Shown piece by piece: positions 21,372 through 29,625 of a DNA stretch of 64,000 nucleotides. This DNA is from Vulcanisaeta distributa JCM 11213 (GTDB lineage Archaea; Thermoproteota; Thermoprotei; Thermoproteales; Thermocladiaceae). Positions within the stretch are counted from its first letter, which is position 1; each line of letters begins with the position of its first letter. The stretch covers positions 558,001-622,000 of the forward strand of contig BBCS01000001.1 of the NCBI GenBank assembly GCA_001316125.1. The letters are read 5' to 3'. The position numbers and the translations under genes were made by a program. The notes under the pieces are model-generated. The model made no database searches. It was given only the letters and a program-made list of their open reading frames with translations, and was not told the origin of the DNA.

Positions 21372-22193
21372 TTAAATACGACTAAATAATTTATTTATAT
21401 CCATAAAATCATGAAGAATTTTTGAAATAATAAAGGAATTAGATAGTGAATTATACCACTTATTTACTAGGTAATTAATTACGTAAGAAACATCATCAAC
21501 GCTTAAAATCCAGTTCGGCTCCCTATCGCCATAGCTCACATTAAGCAGTAATAATCCGTAGGGTGGTGCAGGTGGTATCGGCTTCTTAGTCCTCAACTCT
21601 ATTAAGTCCCGCAACTCATTAATAGTCAATACCCCCCCAGAACCAACCATCCTAAGGGCATTAACGATCTTCCTAATCATCTTATTCCTGAACCCACGAC
21701 CAACGAATGTGAAGACCAGGTAATCACCAAACCTTTCAATGTTGACGCTGTTTATCATCACCGTGGTTGGCACACCCTTCTCCTTAACCTGAAAATTCGA
21801 AAGGTCATGAATGCCCACAAACAATTTCGCTGCACTCTTCATTAAATCAACATCCTCATAGAGCCAGGGCATCACGTAGACATAACTCCTAGACACCGCG
21901 GCCCTCGCACGAAAACCTTCGTCAACCTCAGCCCAGGCCCATGCCCTAATTCCATTCGGTAACCTGGAATTCAACATGCCAGGTACTAATCTAATACTGT
22001 CAATGTAATTTATCGAGACTACATTACCAATAGCGCTAACCCCTGGGTCTGTCCTCGAGGCCTTGCTTAGCTTAAAGTCTTTAATGAAATACCTAATGGC
22101 TCTCCTCAGGTAATACTCAATGGAGTTAGTACTACCTGTAAATCCACTAAATAATGATCCATCATAAAATACCTTAAAGGCTATTGTTGGCAT
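21372..22193 (-). CDS. truA: tRNA pseudouridine synthase A
   Basis: Forms pseudouridine in the anticodon stem-loop (positions 38-40) of tRNA. About 273 residues, the normal size. The catalytic Asp is in SRTDPGVSA, followed by the family pattern LNSRLPNGIRAWAW and FVGRGFRNKMIRKIVNAL. ATG at 22193 (MPTIAFKVFYDG) fits the family N-terminus better than the upstream ATG at 22235. The GSGGVLTI stretch contains a C7 run (21633-21639), which probably adds one Gly. It follows the TusA-like gene on the same strand, about 50 bases away; TusA participates in thiolation of tRNA in bacteria, so a joint transcript is not unreasonable. Confidence 0.92.
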   Translation of the reverse strand: MPTIAFKVFYDGSLFSGFTGSTNSIEYYLRRAIRYFIKDFKLSKASRTDPGVSAIGNVVSINYIDSIRLVPGMLNSRLPNGIRAWAWAEVDEGFRARAAVSRSYVYVMPWLYEDVDLMKSAAKLFVGIHDLSNFQVKEKGVPTTVMINSVNIERFGDYLVFTFVGRGFRNKMIRKIVNALRMVGSGGVLTINELRDLIELRTKKPIPPAPPYGLLLLNVSYGDREPNWILSVDDVSYVINYLVNKWYNSLSNSFIISKILHDFMDINKLFSRI

Positions 22194-22245
22194 TGTATAT
22201 ACGTAACTACTACTGGAGATTAAAAATAGTGCCATTATTAAGTTA

Positions 22246-22485
22246 TTAAGTACCTTTAGGAGACTTGACGATAACTATCCTATAATTACCATCATCCAAC
22301 TGCACAGCCTCCCTAATCTCTACATTGAGAATCTTCAATATTCTCTGTATCATCATGAAGCATATGAAGTCATCCGTTATTACCGTAAGTGTTGACCCTG
22401 TCTCGGCCTTATCCACAGCATTGGCGACGATCGTAACTGGTGTTGGGCATTGAAGACCCCCCCTAACATCAATAACATTACTCAT
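22246..22485 (-). CDS. TusA/SirA-family sulfur carrier protein (first copy)
   Basis: About 79 residues, the typical TusA size. TusA carries persulfide sulfur on the Cys of a CPxP motif; here DVRGLQCPTP, written with an additional Gly at a C7 run (22456-22462). In sulfur-metabolising archaea TusA partners with DsrE in cytoplasmic sulfur trafficking, and a DsrE gene lies 2.2 kb away on the same strand with a second TusA gene between. ATG at 22485 (MSNVIDVRG) is chosen; a GTG nine bases upstream is possible. The following truA start is close, so co-transcription is plausible. Confidence 0.88.
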   Translation of the reverse strand: MSNVIDVRGGLQCPTPVTIVANAVDKAETGSTLTVITDDFICFMMIQRILKILNVEIREAVQLDDGNYRIVIVKSPKGT

Positions 22486-22602
22486 ATTAACCACGCCTAA
22501 TTAATGCCATAGTCGTATTAAAATACTTATTACGTGTGCTGATTATTAACTGAGTCGATGGGTTTATAAGGCATGGATCACGCATATTGGCCATCGAACT
22601 AA

Positions 22603-24346
22603 TTATCTTATTTCAAAGTCCTCAAACTCACTAAAGGATTGCTTAATGACGTAATTTATGGCCTCAACAGAACCAACGGGGGGGCTTGATCTAATCCACT
22701 CAATGAGAGCCATTACATCCTCCTTACATCCCTCAGCGACCACCTCAACTGAACCATCTGGAAGGTTCCTCACATACCCAGTTAATCCAAGGGATAGGGC
22801 TTGCCTACGTAATGTTGGTCTAAAACCAACACCCTGTACATTACCAAATACCCTCGCCTCAACCCTCACCTTTTCACACTTAATCTGCCGTCTCCTCAGG
22901 CTTCTTAATACATCAATGTTCATAGTGAGCTTCATCAATAATGATTTACTCGTTATGTACCTCGTTACGTAATCAGGCACGAATAACCTGCCAGACCCCC
23001 TACCCATTACCTCACCGATCACCATGGGCTGAACATCCTCAATACTCCTCAAATCCCTGATAATTGAGTCGATAACATCCTTACTTGCCACAATTGCTAT
23101 GGCCCCATTGGTACCTGCCGTGGTGTCGGTGATTATGTAGTGCTCAGCGGCGAACCTTGCAACCTCGGGTGATATCAATGGTATATTATATAGTGCAACA
23201 TCGGCATTAGCCTGCTCGGCCAGCTCCTTGAATACAAATATGCCGGGTCCTGATACATCTATTGTGGCTGCTATATGCTCATCCTCCTAAACGCCTCACC
23301 TATCTCAGTAGGTACTTACTTATTACTCTGGCTATCTCGATGTTAGGTCTTGAGAGTATGTCCATTATTTTTATCTTCAATTTCTCAAGATCCTCAATAC
23401 TCATCACGTTACGTTCAAGCTCATCCATTATTGACTCATCAACATGAGCCGTTAAATACGTAGATATTATGGAAAGCTCACCAAAGGGCCTAGTAATAAG
23501 TATCTTAAAGCCGGCCTTAATGTTGTCGTAGAACATTGGTGGTTCCCTATCTAATGTACCAACCACGGTGGCGCCCATCAATAGGTAATTAACCCTTGGC
23601 TGTTGCACATCAGTACTTAATTGAAGGCCCCACTTACTGCTAAATTCCCTAAAATTCTTCATTAATTTCTCCTTTAAATCCTCAATTGGTGTATCATAGA
23701 CTGGGTATATCGTTATATCCCTATACACGCCCTTTATGAATAGGTCATTCAACGCATTACTTACTGCGGTAGCTACCTGCCTATAACTACCTGGGTCCTC
23801 CGTCGGGTCAATTATCTGTATCGTATCATTATTAGCCAATAAGTACCCATCACCACTCTTCGTACTTATGAAATCGATGAGGGCAAACTCAGCCTTCTCC
23901 TTAGTCGAGACTATAGAGTGACCCTTACCAATCCTAACCCTAACAGGCGAACTACCCAACCTCCTATATAGGCTCATTATTGAACTTGCAAATTCCCTCG
24001 GCGATGATGCACGTGACTGGTGAACCTGCAGCAGCAGCAATGCCACTGATGGATTAATACTAACTAATTCATCCTTATTTACACCATTACCAGTTATATC
24101 ATATATCCTCCTAACCAGTGAGTAATCACCGTTACTCCTTAACACGGCTACGTCCTCTCTAGGCTGTATCTCTATGTTTAACTTAGCTATTTCATTGTTA
24201 ACGAGTGAGAGGGCTGGGTATAACGTATCGTATAGGTCAACCTTAACTGAACAGCCAATGGCAAGGGACAATAGGTTAATCCCAAGATCCAAGTACTTAT
24301 CTAGTCTCTCCCTAAACGCCCTTATCCTATCATCCCTCATCTCCAT
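22603..24346 (-). CDS. SelD/AIR-synthase-like protein fused to acylphosphatase domain
   Basis: About 580 residues after joining three frames. The N-terminal two thirds resemble selenophosphate synthetase and other AIR-synthase-fold proteins: IGCSVKVDLYDTLYP, a nucleotide region GDGYLLANNDTIQIIDPTED, then VSNALNDLFIKG (compare NALSDVYAMG in SelD) and DTTAGTNGAIAIVAS in the C-terminal AIRS domain. The last 90 residues are an acylphosphatase domain with GNVQGVGFRPT (Arg) and GYVRNLPDGSVEVVAEG (Asn), both catalytic residues present. Breaks lie near 23310 and 23285. Starts at a TGATG overlap with the second tusA (24346). I infer a role in activating phosphate for sulfur or selenium transfer. The fusion is unusual. 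Confidence 0.65.
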
Positions 24347-24577
24347 CACCGCTTCCTAATTATGATCCTCCAGTAATTACTCTCCTGCCTAACTTCAAGA
24401 ACCTCATGACCAAGCTTCCTAACAGCCGCCGGTACATTGTCACAACTCGCTGGGTTATCAACGAGAACCTCCATTATCGAACCTTCCTTCAATTCCTTAA
24501 TGGCCTTCAACGTAAAGACCTGCGGGTACGGACAGGCATAACCCCCGGGCATCCAATAAATACCTATTGTTATTCAC
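24346..24577 (-). CDS. TusA-family sulfur carrier protein (second copy)
   Basis: About 76 residues. The conserved LDARGYACPYPQ, with the persulfide-carrying Cys in CPYP, is recovered only if the C5 run at 24542-24546 is read as four; the uncorrected frame starts at an internal ATG (24552) and loses the LDARG part. The GTG at 24577 then becomes the start, MNNNRYLLDAR, preceded by AAAAG. It overlaps the SelD-like gene by one base, so the two are coupled. An AT-rich TATATAAAG promoter element lies about 24614-24624 and a 14-base palindrome ATTTAAATTTAAAT at 24661-24674 upstream. Confidence 0.82.
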
Positions 24578-24660
24578 CTTTTCGAATTTCACGACACTAT
24601 AACTAACGTAACGCTTTATATAGCCTTAAATTAGTGCTGTTTTTGCACAGTTCAGTATTC

Positions 24661-24674
24661 ATTTAAATTTAAAT
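24661..24674. promoter_or_regulatory. Palindrome ATTTAAATTTAAAT, site 1
   Basis: Exact 14-base palindrome about 85 bases upstream of the second tusA start. An identical copy is at 25375-25388 in the promoter region between the 31-residue ORF and the winged-helix regulator. Two identical copies near the promoters of one gene group suggest a binding site for the regulator encoded at 25474. Because the sequence is only A and T and the surroundings are AT-rich, chance is not excluded. Confidence 0.35.
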
Positions 24675-24688
24675 AAATTTATTCAAAT

Positions 24689-25126
24689 TCACAATGAGAC
24701 CGACTTATCACACCACTCAAGCAGCTCAATGTATTTACCAATCATAACCAATTCATCAACTATATCAAGAAAATCACCCAAACTAACCTTAATACCTGCC
24801 AACTCAAAGGGCTGGGTACAAACGTAAACTCTCACATTACCAATCTCCTTGGCCTGCTTAATCATTTCATACCACTTGAAAAATTTACCATTAATTACGG
24901 CATTGTTATAGCCATTAACGACACCATTAACTAACACTTCTAATGAAGAATCACCGTTATAATTACCGATTTTATCTGCATAATTCCTAAGGAATGCAAA
25001 AGATGCAGACTGCGTGACGTAAATGGCAACCTCATGACCCATACTAACTGCACCAAGGGTTATCGTGCCTAACGTTAATAATCGATCCAACGTTGAGTCG
25101 GTGATTAAAATAAGTAATTTCATCAC
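24689..25126 (-). CDS. DsrE-family sulfur-relay protein
   Basis: 145 residues with the DsrE/F fold: alternating strands and helices (LLILITDSTLDRLLTLGTI, VAIYVTQSASFAFL) and a Cys in VRVYVCTQPFELAG at the position of the persulfide-carrying residue of the family. In Sulfolobales and Thermoproteales DsrE and TusA exchange thiosulfate or persulfide groups. A second Cys (EWCDK) lies close to the C-terminus. ATG 25126, length normal. Same strand as tusA2-selD-like but separated by 112 bases that contain the palindrome and the TATA element. Confidence 0.8.
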   Translation of the reverse strand: MMKLLILITDSTLDRLLTLGTITLGAVSMGHEVAIYVTQSASFAFLRNYADKIGNYNGDSSLEVLVNGVVNGYNNAVINGKFFKWYEMIKQAKEIGNVRVYVCTQPFELAGIKVSLGDFLDIVDELVMIGKYIELLEWCDKSVSL

Positions 25127-25235
25127 GTAGACTTACCTGGATTCCCTTTAAAAGCGGGAGAAGCAATGCAGTCCCTGCACAGTAGGAGATATAGAGGTGA
25201 GTATTTTAAGTACGGTAATCACTTTTAGGTAGCAC

Positions 25236-25331
25236 TTACTCCTTAGCCTGCGTCTCCTGCTTGCTCCTATCCTCAGCCTTAACATTCTCCTTATCCTTCT
25301 TCTTGGTCATGTATGGACTTGGCATGCACAT
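25236..25331 (-). CDS. 31-residue peptide, N-terminal Cys, lysine-rich tail
   Basis: Short ORF MCMPSPYMTKKKDKENVKAE followed by DRSKQETQAKE and TAA. It is highly charged after residue 9, with one Cys at position 2. I do not recognise it. Support comes from context: good TATA box ACATTTATAAAC (25359-25370) at 30 bases upstream, palindrome site 2 immediately upstream of that box, and position as first ORF upstream of dsrE on the same strand. It could be a very small sulfur carrier or a regulatory peptide, but it may also be a chance ORF. Confidence 0.45.
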   Translation of the reverse strand: MCMPSPYMTKKKDKENVKAEDRSKQETQAKE

Positions 25332-25374
25332 ACCTGGTCAGCAAGATGAAGTGCGTATGTTTATAAATGTTTCT

Positions 25375-25388
25375 ATTTAAATTTAAAT
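25375..25388. promoter_or_regulatory. Palindrome ATTTAAATTTAAAT, site 2
   Basis: Second exact copy of the 14-base palindrome. It is next to the TATA box of the 31-residue ORF on the minus strand and about 86 bases upstream of the winged-helix gene on the plus strand, a place where a regulator could control both directions. Confidence 0.35.
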
Positions 25389-25473
25389 GAATTCTTTTAA
25401 ATAAAAATAAATATAAATATATTGATATGCATATAATTAAGTATTTAAACCAGTCGATTACTGATAAGGTTTA

Positions 25474-25935
25474 ATGATAGCTCTTGGTGAACTCATTAAA
25501 AGCTTAATAATGCCCTTCCTAGCATTACTAGTGGGCGAAATGAATGATGATGCATCAATAATGAATAACGATAGAGATCATGTAAGTAATGATGGGGGGG
25601 TTACTGATAAGATGATACATACCTGTCCCATGTATGCTCGAATTAGGTGGTTGCTTGTTGAGTCGAGGGGGGGCGGACCAATTAGGTCTAAGATATTGCT
25701 GTTGCTCAGGGAGAGGCCAACAAACATCAATAGAATTGCTAAGGAGTTGAATATGGATTATAAGACGGTTAAGCACCATCTGGAATTGCTTGAGAAGAAT
25801 GGCTTGGTTAAGAGACTTGGTTTAAGGTATGGTGATGTTTATTTCATAGAGGATAATGCCTATAAGCATTGGGACGAACTATACGTATTAATTAAGGAGA
25901 GCTTAAAACTTAGTGATAACTCTAATCCTCAGTAA
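25474..25935 (+). CDS. ArsR-like winged-helix transcriptional regulator
   Basis: 153 residues. The C-terminal 90 carry a winged helix-turn-helix: SKILLLLRERPTNINRIAKE, then LNMDYKTVKHHLELLEKNGL (recognition helix), VKRLGLRYGDVYFI wing. The N-terminal 60 residues hold a hydrophobic segment (LIKSLIMPFLALLVG), an acidic linker and a TCPMYARI sequence with one Cys. ATG at 25541 (after the hydrophobic segment) is an alternative start. Two G7 runs (25593-25599 and 25667-25673) are in the poorly conserved linker. Divergent from the DsrE/TusA group, so it is the natural candidate for its regulator. Confidence 0.75.
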   Translation: MIALGELIKSLIMPFLALLVGEMNDDASIMNNDRDHVSNDGGVTDKMIHTCPMYARIRWLLVESRGGGPIRSKILLLLRERPTNINRIAKELNMDYKTVKHHLELLEKNGLVKRLGLRYGDVYFIEDNAYKHWDELYVLIKESLKLSDNSNPQ

Positions 25936-26311
25936 TTACGTCGAATTGAAAACCACCAACGCTAAGCAAGCCATCATTAATCATCTTAAGCTTAACAAAA
26001 TCCAATTCATCAGCCAATTCACCACTTACCTCATACTCAACGTCAAAGTTAATGCACTCGCCAGGACTTAGTTGAAATGCTTCGCTTTCAATAGACTTAT
26101 TACTTACAATAATATCATTACTAACGAGTGCTATGTAGGTTACGTAATTCTCAAGCCCCCCCGTCTTAGTGAATGGTCCGCCATACCTCAACCTAAGCCT
26201 TAATACCCTACCCTCATTATTACATAGTCTCACTGATCCCGGATACCTAACCCTCCCACCTACATCCTTAGTTACGTAAACTAGGTATCTATGAAATATC
26301 CGCATGGTCAT
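25922..26311 (-). CDS. OdsN-like small protein of the Cbs/Sox cluster
   Basis: 129 residues, beta-rich, with no membrane segment and a single internal Cys (SPGECINF). The sequence alone gives no family, but it is the third gene after cbsA and cbsB, and overlaps the end of the CbsB-like gene by 23 bases. In Sulfolobus the fifth gene of the cbsAB-soxLN operon is odsN, of unknown function and similar size; I infer equivalence from position. The run CCCCCCC at 26156-26162 may have added one Gly (TGGLENY). It overlaps the convergent winged-helix gene by 14 bases. Confidence 0.5.
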   Translation of the reverse strand: MTMRIFHRYLVYVTKDVGGRVRYPGSVRLCNNEGRVLRLRLRYGGPFTKTGGLENYVTYIALVSNDIIVSNKSIESEAFQLSPGECINFDVEYEVSGELADELDFVKLKMINDGLLSVGGFQFDVITED

Positions 26312-27329
26312 TACCCATGGCCTGTGCCTTACTGGTGATGCTTAGGTATATCATTAGGTTGGTTATTGTTAGTACTGCAGCAAATATTACAATTATTGCA
26401 TGCTCTATGAATGCGGTGGTCACGTAGATAAGCGAGGCAACGGCAATTAAGTAATGCATGGGTATCTTATTCATTATACCACTTATTACCAGGGCAATTA
26501 TTGAATACGTATAAATCCCAATAAATACCGCAATCAATGGCATTGAGGATGGAGGTGCGAGTATTCCTAAACCCATGGCAAATACCATGGACATTATGTG
26601 GGACATGAAGCTATTATAAATTGTCAATGAGTAAAGGGGGGGATATGCCATCAATAGGCCTAGTACGGCCGCCGACACATAGCCCAAAATCAACTTTGTA
26701 TTGATTCTATTAATAATTAATATGTATATACTATATATGAGAAGTACTACACCTCCAATACCTGCTAGATAGAGCATTGGGTAGACTAGGTATGGGCTTA
26801 ATCCACCTAGGGAAAATGCGAAGTATTCCGTTAATACGTTAGCGATGTATAGTGCTAGAGATATTAATTGAAGAAGAATTAGTGGTGCTAATGGCAACGA
26901 TTTAATTCTCAATTCATAGACTAGTGCTATTAGCGATAATACGGTCAACGCAGCATAGACGAGACTACCCATTACCCATGGAATAGTCATGTAATACATT
27001 GGATAAAGAATACTGAGTAATGTGCCTCCCCCCCACAGCATTAACACGGTGACCAGGAAGTAAATCCTACTAAGTGGTATTCTAATGAAGTATAGCATGA
27101 ATGGTATAACCACCTCAAGCCCAAACACAGAGAATGTGCCAATGAGCTCTAGATCAGCCATATTAATACCAGTACTTGGCATGAATGGCGCAACGTAGAA
27201 TAGGAACTCCCTAAATATGAAGTAGAGGATAAATAATACCGAGAATAACGCCACCAATACTGTTTGATCTCTATTGAGTACTCCGTGAACATAGTTATGA
27301 TTTTTACCACTAATAATGTTAGCATCCAT
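26289..27329 (-). CDS. CbsB-like polytopic membrane protein
   Basis: 346 residues with about ten membrane helices and almost no polar loops. It sits directly between the CbsA-like gene (10-base gap) and the small OdsN-like gene. In Sulfolobus CbsB is the hydrophobic subunit that forms cytochrome b558/566 with CbsA. Sequence conservation of CbsB is low, so the assignment depends on topology and on the neighbouring Rieske and cytochrome b genes. Two seven-base runs (26636-26642 giving YPPLYS, 27028-27034 giving WGGGTL) probably add a residue each. Confidence 0.65.
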   Translation of the reverse strand: MDANIISGKNHNYVHGVLNRDQTVLVALFSVLFILYFIFREFLFYVAPFMPSTGINMADLELIGTFSVFGLEVVIPFMLYFIRIPLSRIYFLVTVLMLWGGGTLLSILYPMYYMTIPWVMGSLVYAALTVLSLIALVYELRIKSLPLAPLILLQLISLALYIANVLTEYFAFSLGGLSPYLVYPMLYLAGIGGVVLLIYSIYILIINRINTKLILGYVSAAVLGLLMAYPPLYSLTIYNSFMSHIMSMVFAMGLGILAPPSSMPLIAVFIGIYTYSIIALVISGIMNKIPMHYLIAVASLIYVTTAFIEHAIIVIFAAVLTITNLMIYLSITSKAQAMGNDHADIS

Positions 27330-27338
27330 TTAACTCAA

Positions 27339-28683
27339 TCACCCTCTCCTCCTTATTGAGTAGTATACGAGGCCTATGGCCACCACCGCTATTACTATCC
27401 CTATCACAGCCACCGTTAAGACCGCCGCGGGTATTGCCGATACAGCGTGTGATGGTGGTGGCGATGTGGAGATAGTCAGTGGTATAAAGCTTGGCGATAT
27501 TGACTTATCCCAGGAGGTCTCACCGGCCTTGCCAATCCAAACTGCGAAGGCAACATCGTATGTCTGACCCGGCACCAGGTTTATCGTATCGGGCATTGGC
27601 GCTGATAACGGCCTAACGAACTCCACTATCCAATAACCATTCTCATAAACAGCGCCAGTATACCCACTGAAGTAACCGGGCTCAGGGCCTGTGGCATTTG
27701 GGTACCAAATACCTCCATCACCCACGTCATAAAGCCCCCCCGTCTGATTAACGAATAGGTTTATGAAGAACCCATGCGGATTTGACGCAAATTGTTGCGC
27801 AGCTGCTGGGTCGATGCCGTTCTCCACGTCCCACGTTACATTAGTGAAGTAATTGAAGTTATCACCCTGCGGGTCAGTGGCTCCTGAGATCCATTCCCAA
27901 ATATTAGCTGCACCAGAGCTCAACGAGCCACCTGTGTATTCCTCCACGTTTGTCCCTAAATACGCCTGGGCAAGTTGACCAAGCTCACCAGGTATCTTAT
28001 AACCTGGGTGTGGACCGCCTATGTTCATGCAATCACTTGGACTTTGCTGTGAACTCATATACCACATTATGGCTACCCTATCAGGGTAATAATGACCGTC
28101 CGTTAAATTAACGTAATACCCGTAGAAGTAAACACCATAATGAGGAGCTAAATAAGCAAGTACGTACTCCATCGGTCTTGGCGAACCCTTAATCACCGCA
28201 TAACTTGCATTAATTACGAAGTACTTCTTATGGAATGTACCAGTTAGCAACTTTAGGAATGTCATGTTAAGGGGCCCATTTGGATTATAAACAACGGGCC
28301 AATGACCAGGGCCCGCTATTGCCGCAGGGCCTGCGTAGCTTGGCCCATATGGGTCTGGCCACTCCAATAGGATGATTATGTCCGTGCCATTCCATGCTGC
28401 CTTAACTAATACGTAGGGTACTAACCTGATGTTGGTACGTTGTAGCTAATTGGTATCATCTGCGTCGATAAGTTCGGCACAAGGGATACGTTGTATGCGG
28501 GTATTTCCTTCCAGAAGCTTTCGGTACCTGGTGCTGCTAAGTTGCGCTGCCAACAACCTTATAGGCCACGATACCTGATGGCGCCTGGGCCAATGGGACT
28601 GGGTATACCATGGCTAGCACACCCACTATTATGACCAGGGCTATCGCAAGTATTGTAGCCAGTCTTAGCCCGATCCTCATCAT
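27339..28683 (-). CDS. CbsA-like extracellular cytochrome b, ethylbenzene-dehydrogenase heme domain
   Basis: About 445 residues. Signal peptide at the N-terminus (MRIGLRLATILAIALVIIVG, starting at 28680 or 28683), one C-terminal membrane anchor (AIPAAVLTVAVIGIVIAVVA) followed by RRRG. The extracellular part starts VLVKAAWNGTDIIILLEWPDP, the beginning of the EB_dh-type heme b domain found in cytochrome b558/566 subunit A, and has several N-x-S/T sequons (NMT, NAS, NLT, NVT, NQT, NAT), consistent with the heavily glycosylated Sulfolobus CbsA. Frame breaks near 28545 and 28425 separate the signal peptide from the main part. Divergent from the Rieske gene; likely feeds electrons into or takes them from the Rieske/cytochrome b complex at the outer face. 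Confidence 0.72.
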
Positions 28684-28797
28684 ACGTTGGGATTAATCCT
28701 GGTATTTAAGTCTTATCATATGTTGATATAGGGATAAAAATAGGTGCTAGTTAGGAATAAATTGGAATAAAATTGGGATAATAACATTTAAGTAAAA

Positions 28798-28805
28798 TTT
28801 ATAAG
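28798..28805 (+). promoter_or_regulatory. TATA box of the Rieske-cytochrome b operon
   Basis: TTTATAAG centred about 27 bases upstream of the ATG at 28829, preceded by AAAA (weak BRE). The spacing predicts transcription starting at or next to the start codon, i.e. a leaderless transcript, as is common in this group. Confidence 0.5.
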
Positions 28806-28828
28806 GTAAGTATTAAGTACCGTTAGTG

Positions 28829-29621
28829 ATGAGTGAAAGGAACAGCCGTAACAATGGTGGCCTATCAATGGGTAGAAGAGATTTCCTTAAGGCCATGTTA
28901 TTCATCTCTGGTGCCGCTGTTGTTCTTGGGATGCTTAGGGGGCCTTGAGTACCTTATGCCGCCATCAATAGGCATTAGCTCATTTCCAAGGTTGTTGCTT
29001 GTTGATGAGAATGGCAACCCAATAAAGGCAAGTAAGTTACCTGTCAATGCCCAACCAACAATAGCCCTATTCCCATATCCACTCAATAATGAGCCCAATT
29101 TCCTATTAAATCTTGGCAATGACAATAATCAACCAATCGAGGTGCCACCAACCACGGTGGTTATTCCACAAAACGGCGTTAAGTATGAATTCCCTGGTGG
29201 TGTCGGCCCAAGCAAGTCCATAGTAGCCTTCAGCGCAGTCTGTCAACACCTAGGCTGTACATTCCCGGAACTCACATTTTACCCACCTGGGTATAAAACA
29301 ATCACGGCATTAGGTCCTAAGGATAAGGTGCTTCACTGCTCATGCCATGGTTCTACTTATGATCCTTATTTGGGTGGTGCTGTGGTTACGGGACCAACTG
29401 TTAGGCCGTTGCCTGCGGTTGTCCTTGAGTGGGATCAGAGCACGGACGAGCTCTACGCAGTCAAGATGGTGGGACCAGTAATCTACGGACATCCAGGATA
29501 CAACAACCCAACACGAGACACCGTAAACAACCCAATAGGTGATCTACAGGGTGGATCGCCGATTAGTGGGACATCAACCACCGTAACAATGCATACAAAC
29601 CCAGCAATAACGGGGGGGTGA
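28829..29621 (+). CDS. Rieske iron-sulfur protein (SoxL type) with Tat signal
   Basis: Electron-transfer subunit of a bc1-like complex, facing the cell exterior. The [2Fe-2S] ligands are in CQHLGCTF and HCSCHGSTYDP, with the usual disulfide cysteines. ATG at 28829 gives MSERNSRNNGGLSMGRRDFL, a twin-arginine signal (GRRDFLK) followed by a hydrophobic anchor. This only connects to the rest if the G5 run at 28938-28942 is read as four (LRGLEYLMPPS). About 263 residues. The last G7 run (29602-29608) lies at the stop and overlaps the ribosome binding site of the next gene, which starts five bases later. First gene of a two-gene operon, divergent from cbsA. Confidence 0.92.
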
Positions 29622-29625
29622 TGCC

